NCBI RefSeq assembly: GCF_900021175.1
Contig: NZ_FCOP01000010.1
Location: forward strand, 792,342-856,341
Source of the DNA: Pseudenterobacter timonensis
Lineage (GTDB): Bacteria; Pseudomonadota; Gammaproteobacteria; Enterobacterales; Enterobacteriaceae
Length of the DNA stretch: 64,000 bases
Direction: 5' to 3'
A program made the translations under genes and the position numbers. Every line of letters begins with the position of its first letter. Within the stretch, counting starts at the first letter, position 1. Positions 1-7,561 of the stretch are shown in pieces. Below the pieces are notes generated by a model. The model saw only the letters and a list, made by a program, of their open reading frames with translations, ran no database searches and had not been told where the DNA came from.

Positions 1-300
1 TTTCTGGGCGTTCAGCTGACCGTGAAAGCTGTCCCAGGTGGCCTTATCCGGGACCAGTGATGTCGCAGGCGGCGTGGCCGATTCCACTTTCTGCCCGTCG
101 TTATTGCCCGTCGAGGCATCGTCAGTGGTTTTTGTGGTTCCCGCCTCCTGCTGATTGGCCGCATCCGCGCTGGCCTCATCCCGGGCGCCCATCGTCGCCT
201 GAGGGGCTTTCTCCTGCGCCTGGAGCGGCAGGGGAGCGACCAGTAACGCCAGCGCGGTCATGCTGATTTTCAGTAATGGGGTGTGTTTATCGTTATTCAC
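1..300 (-). CDS. Probable periplasmic PQQ-dependent dehydrogenase, N-terminal part (runs off the left edge)
   Basis: Only the first 100 codons lie in the window. A GTG start at 300 is chosen because AGGAG sits 6 nt upstream, and the gene lies 10 bp after the small membrane protein next to it. The translation opens with a signal-peptide-like segment (basic start, then LKISMTALALLVAPLPLQAQ), continues with a low-complexity Ala/Thr/Asp/Gln linker of about 50 residues, and ends in WDSFHGQLNAQK. That last motif resembles the first blade of quinoprotein glucose/alcohol dehydrogenases (W-x-x-x-G-x-x-x-x-Q-x-Y-S). Family assignment is inference from this short motif and from the membrane-protein neighbour; the catalytic part is outside the window. 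Confidence 0.5.
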   Translation of the reverse strand, partial: MNNDKHTPLLKISMTALALLVAPLPLQAQEKAPQATMGARDEASADAANQQEAGTTKTTDDASTGNNDGQKVESATPPATSLVPDKATWDSFHGQLNAQK

Positions 301-310
301 GGACTGCTCC

Positions 311-676
311 TCAGACTCTGGCGCTATGACGGGGATGAATGGGACTTTTGCAGAGCGCAATCAGGCCAATCAGGCCGACCACCATTGCTGCGGTAATGAT
401 GTACTGGTGCAGCAGCGCGCCAGCAAAACCGATACCGATCAACATCACAAGGGTGATAACGATCAGGAGAATACGCCATCCGCGACGGGATGCGCGCAGC
501 AGGATAAAGGTGAGCAGCGCCAGCAGCACGCAGTCGATGGCTACGCCCAGCGCGCCAATCGTGCCGGTTACGCCGGTGAGCGGCGTCAGCCACGCGTACA
601 GCGCTACCGCGAAGCCAACCACGGCTGACAGCAGCAGCAGCAGAACGCCGAGGCGTGAGGATGAAGAGTGCAACAT
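311..676 (-). CDS. Small four- or five-helix inner membrane protein, possible membrane anchor of the adjacent quinoprotein
   Basis: The protein has 121 residues, mostly hydrophobic. It has about four or five membrane segments separated by a short basic loop (RASRRGWR) and a hydrophilic C-terminus. ATG at 676 is preferred over an upstream TTG because GAGAGGGG lies about 10 nt before it. The composition and helix layout resemble the N-terminal membrane domain of membrane-bound glucose dehydrogenase (Gcd), which normally is fused to the PQQ propeller. Here it is separate and is followed 10 bp later by the putative quinoprotein, so the two probably form one operon. The role as quinone-contacting anchor is inference. 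Confidence 0.5.
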   Translation of the reverse strand: MLHSSSSRLGVLLLLLSAVVGFAVALYAWLTPLTGVTGTIGALGVAIDCVLLALLTFILLRASRRGWRILLIVITLVMLIGIGFAGALLHQYIITAAMVVGLIGLIALCKSPIHPRHSARV

Positions 677-940
677 ACCAGGAAAACCCCTCTCAAAAGT
701 GAACAATTAACAAGATGTTGTGGTGGGCTAATGCGCCAGTTATCGCGCCGGGCAACAACGGCGGCATAGTTCACTTAACGTAACTGAGTATAGAAGAAGG
801 ATTTTTATCTGGGCCGTTTAGTGGCGGGCGGCAAAAGTAGTGGGCTGAGGTCACAATACTTAGCCAAAAAATCGACAGGTTCATCTGCTGAAGCTACAGT
901 CTATGCAAACTGGTATGACCACATAGACGAGTCGCACTTT

Positions 941-1798
941 ATGAATGTGATAACGATACCTGTCAAACAGGGCGGTATTCTGACCGCCACGCTGTGGGAG
1001 AGAAGCGATGCGAAAGGCACGGTGATCCTTCATCCTGCGACGGCGGTAGTACAGGCATTTTACAAGAGCTTCGCTGATTATCTTTATGAAGCTGGCTTCA
1101 ACGTTGTGACCTACGACTATCGGGGGACAGGTCGCTCCAGGACAGGAATGCTGCGAGGCTGCAACGTGTCGATGTCCGACTGGATCGAGCAGGATGTCAG
1201 TTGCGTAACAGACTGGGCGAAATCACGTTTCCCCGCGCTTCGCATGATGGCGGTTGGGCACAGCGTGGGCGGACATGCCATTCTGCTTTCGTCGGCCACC
1301 CGGTCGCTGCATGCGGCGGTAATTGTTGCATCGCACGCGGGCGCCACCCGCACAATCAAACGCACTGTGGAGAAGGTCAGGGTGTGGTGCGTATTACGTG
1401 TGCTTGCTCCGGTTCTTTGCCGTCTCTTCGGCTATATGCCCGCCAGGCGCCTCGGACTGGGCGAAGATCTCCCTGCTCCGGTAATGCAACAATGGGGGCG
1501 CTGGAGCGCAATGCCCGACTACTTCTATAGCGATCCGCGGTGGGATGCTCGCCGCCGGGCCGGTGAGGTCACATTACCTCTGCTGGTCCTGGGTTTTGAT
1601 GACGATCCCTGGGCTAACCCGGACGCGATTACGCGGCTGATGGGACCGGTGAAAAACGCAAAAATAGAACGCCGCGAAATACGCCATGCGGACTTTGGTA
1701 TTCCCTCCGTGGGCCATATGGGTTTTTTTCGTAGCCGGTGCGCGGAAACATTATGGCCCGAGGTAGGTAGCTGGCTGGCGCGGGAGTGCCTGCGTTAA
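941..1798 (+). CDS. Alpha/beta hydrolase (serine aminopeptidase-like, COG4757 type)
   Basis: The protein has 285 residues. It shows the alpha/beta-hydrolase pattern: an early strand, DYRGTGRS around residues 59-66, the nucleophile elbow GHSVGG with Ser near 108, and a C-terminal GHMGFFR segment that probably carries the catalytic His. The reading frame is open back to a GTG at 821, but ATG at 941 begins exactly where family members begin (short strand before G-G-x-L). No strong Shine-Dalgarno is visible for either, so the start is uncertain. There is no signal peptide. It faces the convergent TetR gene and has no obvious operon partner. The substrate is unknown. Confidence 0.75.
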   Translation: MNVITIPVKQGGILTATLWERSDAKGTVILHPATAVVQAFYKSFADYLYEAGFNVVTYDYRGTGRSRTGMLRGCNVSMSDWIEQDVSCVTDWAKSRFPALRMMAVGHSVGGHAILLSSATRSLHAAVIVASHAGATRTIKRTVEKVRVWCVLRVLAPVLCRLFGYMPARRLGLGEDLPAPVMQQWGRWSAMPDYFYSDPRWDARRRAGEVTLPLLVLGFDDDPWANPDAITRLMGPVKNAKIERREIRHADFGIPSVGHMGFFRSRCAETLWPEVGSWLARECLR

Positions 1799-1901
1799 AA
1801 ACTGCCTTGCCCGCGCTTTTGGCGGCCCGAAACAATTTTTTTATCGCTGTGAACAGGGCGGGGCTAATAATCTCTCCCGCTAAATACATAAAGGTTAGCT
1901 A

Positions 1902-2453
1902 TCAGTGATTCAGCGCCTTTATCGCCAGCGACAAACATTTTTTAGCCGCCTCTTTATCCTGATTCACATATGCCGACACTATGGCACCTTCCTTTAAAAA
2001 ACAAAGCAGATCGATAAACTCCTCGTCCATATCCGGTAAATGCTGCCTGAGCAGTTCCCGCACTTTCATTTTATGGTCATGACAGTACTGACCAATTGGG
2101 CTGGCGGGAGAGCGCATTTCTGCCGCAGTATTAATAAAAAAACAGCCATTAAAGGGGCGTAATTCCTGCACCTCATTTCGAAACCAGTCATCCAGTGCCT
2201 GGAAGAGGGATGAGACCACGCTTTCCGCAGAAGAGGCACCCGATAACCTTTCTGCAAGCCAGCGGAGAAAGATGCCGTCACGCCAGGCGAGCGTGGCGAG
2301 AATGAGCTCATCTTTACCCGAAAAGTGAAGGTAGAGCGTTCGCTTGGCAATTCCCGAGACGGCAAGCACTTCATTAATCCCTACGGAATTAATACCTCGT
2401 TCATTGAATAAATTCAGTGCGGTAATTATTAACTGCTGCTTTTTATCGTTCAT
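1902..2453 (-). CDS. TetR-family transcriptional repressor
   Basis: The protein has 183 residues. The N-terminal TetR helix-turn-helix is clear (GINEVLAVSGIAKRTLYLHFSGKDEL, about residues 26-51 in two overlapping helices), followed by a variable all-helical ligand domain. ATG at 2453 follows AAGGAGG by 6 nt and is chosen over the in-frame ATG at 2468. It is transcribed away from an HPP-family membrane protein gene, and the 92 bp between them hold two copies of a TAGACA-N4-TGTCTA palindrome, a probable operator pair. This suggests autoregulation and control of the HPP gene. The inducer is unknown. Confidence 0.88.
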   Translation of the reverse strand: MNDKKQQLIITALNLFNERGINSVGINEVLAVSGIAKRTLYLHFSGKDELILATLAWRDGIFLRWLAERLSGASSAESVVSSLFQALDDWFRNEVQELRPFNGCFFINTAAEMRSPASPIGQYCHDHKMKVRELLRQHLPDMDEEFIDLLCFLKEGAIVSAYVNQDKEAAKKCLSLAIKALNH

Positions 2454-2484
2454 GATCGCCTCCTTCACGCCATATTGACTTAAG

Positions 2485-2526
2485 TAGACAAGTTTGTCTA
2501 TTTTAGTGTGTAGACAAATCTGTCTA
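2485..2526. promoter_or_regulatory. Twin palindromic operators between tetR-type gene and HPP-family gene
   Basis: Two 16-bp inverted repeats, at 2485-2500 and 2511-2526, both fit TAGACA-N4-TGTCTA. Their centres are 26 bp apart, about two and a half helical turns. They lie between the start codons of the TetR gene (2453, minus) and the HPP gene (2546, plus). Paired palindromes in a divergent tetR intergenic region are the usual arrangement for autoregulation. Binding by this particular repressor is inference. Confidence 0.8.
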
Positions 2527-2545
2527 CCTACTGGGAGTGATTAAA

Positions 2546-3010
2546 ATGAAGAAATTACCTGGTTACGCTTTAGCTGGGATGGGCGCTGCGCTGGCGATCG
2601 GTATGCTGGCCTACATTGATACGTTACAGTCAGGGTGGATACTCCTGATGGCGCCCTTCGGGGCCACCACCGTGCTGGTGTTCGGTTTACCGGAAAGCCC
2701 CCTGGCCCGGCCTAAAAACGTCATTCTGGGCCATTTCCTTACCGCTTTGATTGGGGTGGGCTTTGTACAGTGGGTTGGGGTAAACCCACTCACCCTGGCG
2801 CTGGCTTCAGGCCTGGCGGTCACGATGATGCTACTGACCGATACGACTCATCCTCCCGCCGGTGCGAATCCGGTTCTCATTATGCTCGGGGGACAAGGCT
2901 GGGCTTTTCTGGTCTCGCCCGTTTTATCCGGAGCCTGCGTTATCGTATTGCTTGGGTGGCTGTTACGTTATTTACGCCAGGCTGGCGCGAGAAAACCCGC
3001 TATCAGGTAG
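2546..3010 (+). CDS. HPP family integral membrane protein
   Basis: The protein has 154 residues and about four transmembrane helices. It contains the family motif THPPAGANP near residues 109-117 and the upstream GATTVLVFGLPESPLAQP-like stretch (here LARP) typical of HPP proteins. ATG at 2546 is chosen because GGAG sits about 8 nt upstream; a GTG at 2537 would place the ribosome site inside the gene. HPP proteins are poorly characterised; a plant member has been reported as a plastid nitrite transporter. Its expression probably answers to the divergent TetR repressor through the twin operators. It ends head-on against hpxE with only 1 bp between the stop codons. Confidence 0.85.
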   Translation: MKKLPGYALAGMGAALAIGMLAYIDTLQSGWILLMAPFGATTVLVFGLPESPLARPKNVILGHFLTALIGVGFVQWVGVNPLTLALASGLAVTMMLLTDTTHPPAGANPVLIMLGGQGWAFLVSPVLSGACVIVLLGWLLRYLRQAGARKPAIR

Positions 3011-3011
3011 T

Positions 3012-3977
3012 TTATAAATCCAGACAAAGATTCGCCGAGCGGCTGCGCGAGCAGCAGAGCGCAATCTGCTGCGCGCTGGCCGACTTCTCCGCCTCCGACT
3101 GGACCGTGTCGCGATGGTCCACAATCCCCTCGATAACCGGCGTCAGACAGGCGCCGCAAATGCCCATCTCGCAGGAGAGGGGGATGTCGACGCCGTTCTC
3201 CTGCAGAACCTGTGCGATGGTTTTATCAGGCGGCACCGGCCACTGTTCGCCGGAGGAGGCGAGGGTAATGCGAAACGTGTCATCTCCCTGCGCGCTCGTC
3301 TCCAGGGCGACAGGCTGGAAAGCTTCGCTGTGGATCTGCTCATCCGGCCAGCCCTTCTCCCGCGCCACGCGGCGCGCGCTGGCCATAAATCCTTCCGGTC
3401 CGCAGAGGTAAACGGAATGGCCGGGCAGGGGCTCCGCCAGCGCAACACAGAGATGCAGCCGGGCGCTTTGCCCTTCGCTGGAGCTGTGGATATGGCACTG
3501 GCCAACGCCGAAGCGCTGGCGGAGCTCGCGCACGAACGCCCCCTGCTGCGGGTGTTTAAGGTAGTAGTGCAGCGTAAACGGCACCCCGTCCGCCTCCAGC
3601 CGCAGCGCCATGGCGTAGAGCGGGGTGATACCGATCCCGGCGGCCAGCAGCGTCACCCGTTCCGCCGTCTGTAGCGCAAAGAGGTTGCGCGGGCGGGAGA
3701 TCAGCAGCGTCTGGCCGGGTCGCAGCTGCTGGTGGATATAGCGGGATCCGCCCCGGGACGCGCTCTCCAGCGCCACGCAGATCAGGTAACCTTCATCAGC
3801 GCTCTCCGGCCCGGTGAGCGAATACTGGCGGATCAGCCCGCAGGGGAGATGAAGGTCGATATGCGCCCCGGGCTGCCAGCCGGGAAGCGGCTGACCGTCC
3901 TGCGCCACCAGCCTGACGGCGAGGCTGCGGCTTCCCTGACGCCAGAGGCCGTCCACAACAACCGTTAACAGATCCAT
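3012..3977 (-). CDS. hpxE: HpxE, reductase component of the hypoxanthine oxygenase
   Basis: The protein has 321 residues in the phthalate dioxygenase reductase / VanB layout. An N-terminal flavin domain (RQYSLTG) is followed by an NAD-binding domain (LLAAGIGITPLYAMA, YLCGPEGFM) and a C-terminal plant-type 2Fe-2S domain with CEMGICGAC. ATG at 3977 follows GGAGG by 5 nt; an upstream in-frame GTG at 3989 overlaps that ribosome site and is rejected. It lies 12 bp after hpxD. In Klebsiella, HpxD and HpxE form a two-component oxygenase that hydroxylates hypoxanthine in place of molybdenum xanthine dehydrogenase. Function is assigned from family and cluster context. Confidence 0.9.
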   Translation of the reverse strand: MDLLTVVVDGLWRQGSRSLAVRLVAQDGQPLPGWQPGAHIDLHLPCGLIRQYSLTGPESADEGYLICVALESASRGGSRYIHQQLRPGQTLLISRPRNLFALQTAERVTLLAAGIGITPLYAMALRLEADGVPFTLHYYLKHPQQGAFVRELRQRFGVGQCHIHSSSEGQSARLHLCVALAEPLPGHSVYLCGPEGFMASARRVAREKGWPDEQIHSEAFQPVALETSAQGDDTFRITLASSGEQWPVPPDKTIAQVLQENGVDIPLSCEMGICGACLTPVIEGIVDHRDTVQSEAEKSASAQQIALCCSRSRSANLCLDL

Positions 3978-3989
3978 GCTCACCTCCAC

Positions 3990-5027
3990 TCAGACGAGGA
4001 AAAAGTCGCCAAAGCCCATCTTCTTCAGCCCGCGCCGATAGGCGATAGAGCTGCGGTCGGCGGGGATGTGCGCTTCCAGGGTTAAATCCAGCGGCAGTCT
4101 CTCCGGGCGCTGGGTCTCCACCATCAGCCGATCCTCCTCAAAGACGCGCAGGTTAAATGCATGCACCTCTTCCACCGGCACGTGCAGGTCGAAATTGCGA
4201 GCGATGGGGGCGAACATCCGGGTGATGCGTGACGAGACCGGCGAGGCGGCATTCATGATGACCAGCCTGGCGTCACCGGGGAAATGGATGGTCAGGGTGG
4301 CGGTAAAGGGCAGATGCATCTCGAAATGGCGCAGCCACTGGAACCCCTCCGGGGCGCGAAATTCGGAGCTGGCGGGGTAGTTGCCGACGGAGCTCCAGTA
4401 GTCGGCGATAAAACCGAAAGCGGTCTCCTGCGGGTTATAGTCCGGCACCCGCTGGTTATCGGGATCGGCGAAGGTCTCGGTGTGGATCCACGCGAAATGG
4501 GCGACATCCAGAAAGCCTTCCACCTGACGGCCCGCGAAGCCGTTGACCTCAAAGGCCGGGCAGTTGATCTGCTGAAACCCCTCGTCATCCCAGTGCGGCA
4601 TTACCGGCAGCGGCTGCGGGTTTTCCGGGTCGAAGGCCAGGCAGGTCCAGATCAGCCCATAGCGCTCCTCCACCGCAAAGCTGGTGAGGTGAAGCTTAGC
4701 CGGTATCGGCTGGTCAGGGCTGGAAGGGATGCGATTGCAGCGGCCATCTTCGCCGAAGCGCAGCCCGTGATAGGGGCAGACGATGCCTTCTTCGTCGTGA
4801 AAGCCGAGCGTCAGCGGCACGCCGCGATGGGGGCAGACGTCACGCGCGACCACCACCTGGCCCTTGATGCGGTAGATCACCAGCTGCTCATCGAGCAGCA
4901 CGGCTTTCACCGGCGCGGGGCCGATATCGCAGGCGCGGGCGACCGGATGCCAGCATGATGCCAGGCGCAGCCAGTCTTCAGGATCGAAGGTGCAATGGGC
5001 GGGTGGGGTGGGTTGGGCTCTCTTCAT
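3990..5027 (-). CDS. hpxD: HpxD, Rieske oxygenase component of the hypoxanthine oxygenase
   Basis: The protein has 345 residues. The Rieske centre is complete: CPHRGVPLTLG followed by CPYHGLRFG (C-x-H ... C-x2-H, about residues 83-105). The C-terminal catalytic domain holds the mononuclear iron ligands in the FLDVAHFAWIHTETF region (conserved D/H-x4-H pattern). It belongs to the vanillate O-demethylase oxygenase family but its position with hpxE, hpxR and hpxO marks it as the purine-ring oxygenase of the hpx system. Electrons come from HpxE. It starts the hypoxanthine branch and is divergent from the LysR gene hpxR, which probably activates it. Confidence 0.92.
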   Translation of the reverse strand: MKRAQPTPPAHCTFDPEDWLRLASCWHPVARACDIGPAPVKAVLLDEQLVIYRIKGQVVVARDVCPHRGVPLTLGFHDEEGIVCPYHGLRFGEDGRCNRIPSSPDQPIPAKLHLTSFAVEERYGLIWTCLAFDPENPQPLPVMPHWDDEGFQQINCPAFEVNGFAGRQVEGFLDVAHFAWIHTETFADPDNQRVPDYNPQETAFGFIADYWSSVGNYPASSEFRAPEGFQWLRHFEMHLPFTATLTIHFPGDARLVIMNAASPVSSRITRMFAPIARNFDLHVPVEEVHAFNLRVFEEDRLMVETQRPERLPLDLTLEAHIPADRSSIAYRRGLKKMGFGDFFLV

Positions 5028-5041
5028 GGCGTCTCTTCCTG

Positions 5042-5071
5042 CTCACAAAATAGTTGTTTAATTGTTGTGAG
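5042..5071. promoter_or_regulatory. Inverted repeat in the hpxD-hpxR intergenic region, candidate HpxR site
   Basis: A perfect 7-bp inverted repeat, CTCACAA-N16-TTGTGAG, lies 15 bp upstream of hpxD and 80 bp upstream of hpxR. Size and location fit a LysR-type regulator site, although the internal spacing is longer than the classic T-N11-A box. The surrounding sequence is rich in repeated TTGTT units. That HpxR binds here is inference. Confidence 0.5.
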
Positions 5072-5151
5072 TTTATTGTTGCCATATTAGGGTGTTGACA
5101 TCCATCGCCATTATTTCAGCTATCCGTTGCAAAAAAGAGAACAGGCAAACG

Positions 5152-6063
5152 ATGAGCCCCTTTTCGCGTTTCGCGACCTATTTTGCCGAGGTAGCCCGCA
5201 GCGGCAGCCTGCGGCGGGCGGCCGAAAAATTGCATATCTCCCCCTCGGCCATTAACCGGCAAATCCTGCAGGCGGAGGAGGCCTTCGGCACCCCTTTATT
5301 CGAGCGTCTGCCGGAAGGGCTGCGCATGACCACCGCCGGCGAGCTGCTCTACAACGACCTGCTTCGCTGGCAGAAAGAGTTTCAGCTTACGCGGCAAAAA
5401 TTTGATGAACTGCAGGGGCTAAAACGCGGCACCGTCAGCGTGGGCATGGTGCAGGCGCTCGCCGAGGGGAGTTTTGCCGCCGCGCTGGCGGAGATTATCA
5501 GCGGCTGGCCGTGGCTGGAGCTTAATCTGCAGGTGGCCGACAGCCATACCGTCAACCAGAGGGTGCGGCAGGCGGATCTCGATTTCGGCCTGATCCTCGA
5601 TCCCGAAGGGCAGGCGGGGCTGAGCGTGCTGGCTTTTGCCGAGCTGGAGATGGGAGTGGTGATGCTCCCGGAGCATGCCCTGGCGCAGGCGGCGACGATC
5701 TCCCTGGGGGAGCTTAGCGGGGAGCGGCATATTATTCCCGGTGCGCCGCTTATCGTGCATGAGCGGGTGGCGATGCTCTATCGCCATTATGATTTTTCTC
5801 CGGCAAACAGCATCAGCTGCAACGATATCCGGCTGATCAAGTCGCTGGTGCTGAGGGGCAGTGGCGTCACCCTGCTCAGCCGCCTGGACGTGCTGGATGA
5901 GGTGAGGAGCAGGCAGCTGGCTTTTGTCCCGCTGCGCAACGCACTGCTGCGACCGCTCACGCTGGCCCTCTGTACCGCCCCCTCCCGGCAGCTTTCGCGA
6001 CCGGCGCAAATGACGATCCAGAAGCTGACCGCGGTGATGGAGGCGATGCAGGAGAGCGCGTAA
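5152..6063 (+). CDS. hpxR: HpxR, LysR-type regulator of the hypoxanthine/urate genes
   Basis: The protein has 303 residues. It has an N-terminal LysR winged HTH (GSLRRAAEKLHISPSAINRQILQAEEAFGTPLFER) and a periplasmic-binding-fold effector domain from about residue 90. ATG at 5152 is chosen: the frame is open 60 nt further upstream, but the LTTR domain begins here and an AGG-containing ribosome site precedes it. The gene is divergent from hpxDE and convergent with hpxO, whose stop lies 3 bp beyond its own. Known Klebsiella hpxR activates the hypoxanthine part of the pathway; the ligand is not evident from sequence. Confidence 0.88.
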   Translation: MSPFSRFATYFAEVARSGSLRRAAEKLHISPSAINRQILQAEEAFGTPLFERLPEGLRMTTAGELLYNDLLRWQKEFQLTRQKFDELQGLKRGTVSVGMVQALAEGSFAAALAEIISGWPWLELNLQVADSHTVNQRVRQADLDFGLILDPEGQAGLSVLAFAELEMGVVMLPEHALAQAATISLGELSGERHIIPGAPLIVHERVAMLYRHYDFSPANSISCNDIRLIKSLVLRGSGVTLLSRLDVLDEVRSRQLAFVPLRNALLRPLTLALCTAPSRQLSRPAQMTIQKLTAVMEAMQESA

Positions 6064-6066
6064 CCG

Positions 6067-7221
6067 TCAGCCTAACGGACCGCCCTGAATGGTTTCGCAC
6101 AGGCCGTTGATGATCCGCTCTCCGGTCTCTTCCTTCAGCTCATGATACCAGGCCTGGGTCAGCGCCATATTCTTGCCGTGGGTAACATCGCACCGTTTAC
6201 GCGCCTTCAGCACCAGATCGCGCACCCGGTCGCAGCGCAGCGCTTCATACTGGCGCAGCGTGTCGGCAATGTCGCGGCGCTGGCGGAAGAGATCCCCCAG
6301 CACCACCGCATCCTCCATCGCCGCGCAGCCGCCCTGGCCGATATCGGGCGTCGTGCTGTGTCCCGCATCGCCCAGCAGCGCCACCCTGCCGCGCGCCAGC
6401 CTGTCGAACGGTTCGATATCATGAATTTCGATCCGGTTGGTGGTCTGCGGATCGAGCGCGGCAATCAGCTTCTGCACCGGCGCTGCCCACCCCTGAAAGT
6501 AACGGCTGAGATCGGCGCGCAGGGTGCTGCGATCCTCCGCCAGCCCCGCCGGGAGCGGCACATCAAAGAAAAAGTAGAACCGGCCGCCGGAGACCGGCAT
6601 CAGGGAGACGCGTTTCCCTTCCCCGACAAAGGTGGTCCACTGGTTGCCCGGCGCAATCTCTTCATCGATCTCCACCAGCCCGTTCCAGTTCACATAGCCC
6701 GCGTAGCGGCGCTCCGGGGTATAGCCGAGCACAAAGGGGCGCAGCGCCGAATGGCTGCCGTCGGCGGCAATCAGAAAATCCCCCTGCGCCGTCGAGCCGT
6801 CGGTAAACCAGACGCGCACCCCGTCGGCGAACTCTTCGCAGCGGGTGACCCGTTTACCAAACTGCACGGCGTCGCGTCCCCAGAAGTCGAGCATCTCGCG
6901 CTGCAGCTCAGCGCGGGAGACCGGGCAGGGGCGTCCGCCGGTGCGCGCCACCAGCGGCGCGAGGCTGAACTGCGTCAGCGTCTCCCCCCGCAGGTACTCC
7001 TTATAGGCCAGAAAATGCATCGGGCCGCCGTAATTCTCGATAATCTCGCCCATGCCTAAATGCTGCATGCACTTCACGCCGTTAGGCCAGATGGAGATGG
7101 CCGCACCCACCGGCTTAATCTCTTTGACGGCTTCAAAAACCTCGCAGTCGATCCCTGCGTTTCTTAGCGCCACCGCCGCGCTCAGGCCGCCAATGCCGCC
7201 GCCGATAACCAATGCTTTCAT
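6067..7221 (-). CDS. hpxO: HpxO, FAD-dependent urate hydroxylase
   Basis: The protein has 384 residues and is a group A flavoprotein monooxygenase. It shows the N-terminal FAD motif GGGIGGLSAA, the middle DG motif (AADGSHSALR near 151-160) and the GD motif (ALLGDAGHSTTPDIGQGG). Arg204, known in the K. pneumoniae enzyme as important for coupling urate hydroxylation to NADH oxidation, is present at the same number. It oxidises urate to 5-hydroxyisourate, the substrate of HpxT encoded across the divergent intergenic region. The start follows GGAGG by 6 nt. A sigma-54-like promoter lies about 35 bp upstream. Confidence 0.95.
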   Translation of the reverse strand: MKALVIGGGIGGLSAAVALRNAGIDCEVFEAVKEIKPVGAAISIWPNGVKCMQHLGMGEIIENYGGPMHFLAYKEYLRGETLTQFSLAPLVARTGGRPCPVSRAELQREMLDFWGRDAVQFGKRVTRCEEFADGVRVWFTDGSTAQGDFLIAADGSHSALRPFVLGYTPERRYAGYVNWNGLVEIDEEIAPGNQWTTFVGEGKRVSLMPVSGGRFYFFFDVPLPAGLAEDRSTLRADLSRYFQGWAAPVQKLIAALDPQTTNRIEIHDIEPFDRLARGRVALLGDAGHSTTPDIGQGGCAAMEDAVVLGDLFRQRRDIADTLRQYEALRCDRVRDLVLKARKRCDVTHGKNMALTQAWYHELKEETGERIINGLCETIQGGPLG

Positions 7222-7561
7222 TTATTCCTCCTTTACCCGTGTCGTAATGGGAGGAGCAATTTGCGTACCACAATGGCAACGACGCCCGGCTGGCGGAACG
7301 GGCGCGTGATGCGTGGCGGGTTGCACAAAACGGGTGCATAACCGCGCGCTGTTCGCCCTTTTATGAATCAATAATTTCTTAATGGTGTATTAAGAATCTA
7401 ATGTTTCATAAGGGTGGTATGAACGAGACAAGGAGCAGGTGACAGGAAACAGTCATAACTGCCTGTAAAACAGGCTAAAAATCAATGTTGCGAAAATGTG
7501 AGCGATTCTGGCCTGGTTTATGCACCTCTTCTGGACGCTTATTCGCAACGGGATGAATCGC
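7222..7561. other. hpxO-hpxP divergent control region
   Basis: This 340-bp gap separates the divergent hpxO and hpxP genes. The hpxO side is GC-rich and carries the sigma-54-like element described separately. The central part (about 7360-7420) is AT-rich, with the interrupted repeat CTTAATGGTGTATTAAG, and probably holds the hpxP promoter. No RNA gene or terminator is visible. A 14-codon extension of hpxP back to an ATG at 7520 is possible. Confidence 0.5.
7255..7270 (-). promoter_or_regulatory. Sigma-54-like -24/-12 promoter of hpxO
   Basis: Read on the minus strand, TGGTAC-N5-TTGC differs from the consensus TGGCAC-N5-TTGC at one base and keeps the invariant GG and GC dinucleotides with correct spacing. 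It lies about 34 bp upstream of the hpxO start codon. Similar elements precede three other hpx units in this window, which raises confidence above that of an isolated match. Confidence 0.55.

Noticed and set aside
4284..4958. Long open frame on the plus strand opposite hpxD (224 codons); many others lie opposite hpxO, guaD, hpxW, tyrA and yfjD
   Set aside because: GC-rich genes leave long antisense frames. These have Arg/Ala/His-rich composition, no ribosome sites and no domains, while the opposite strand encodes clear families.
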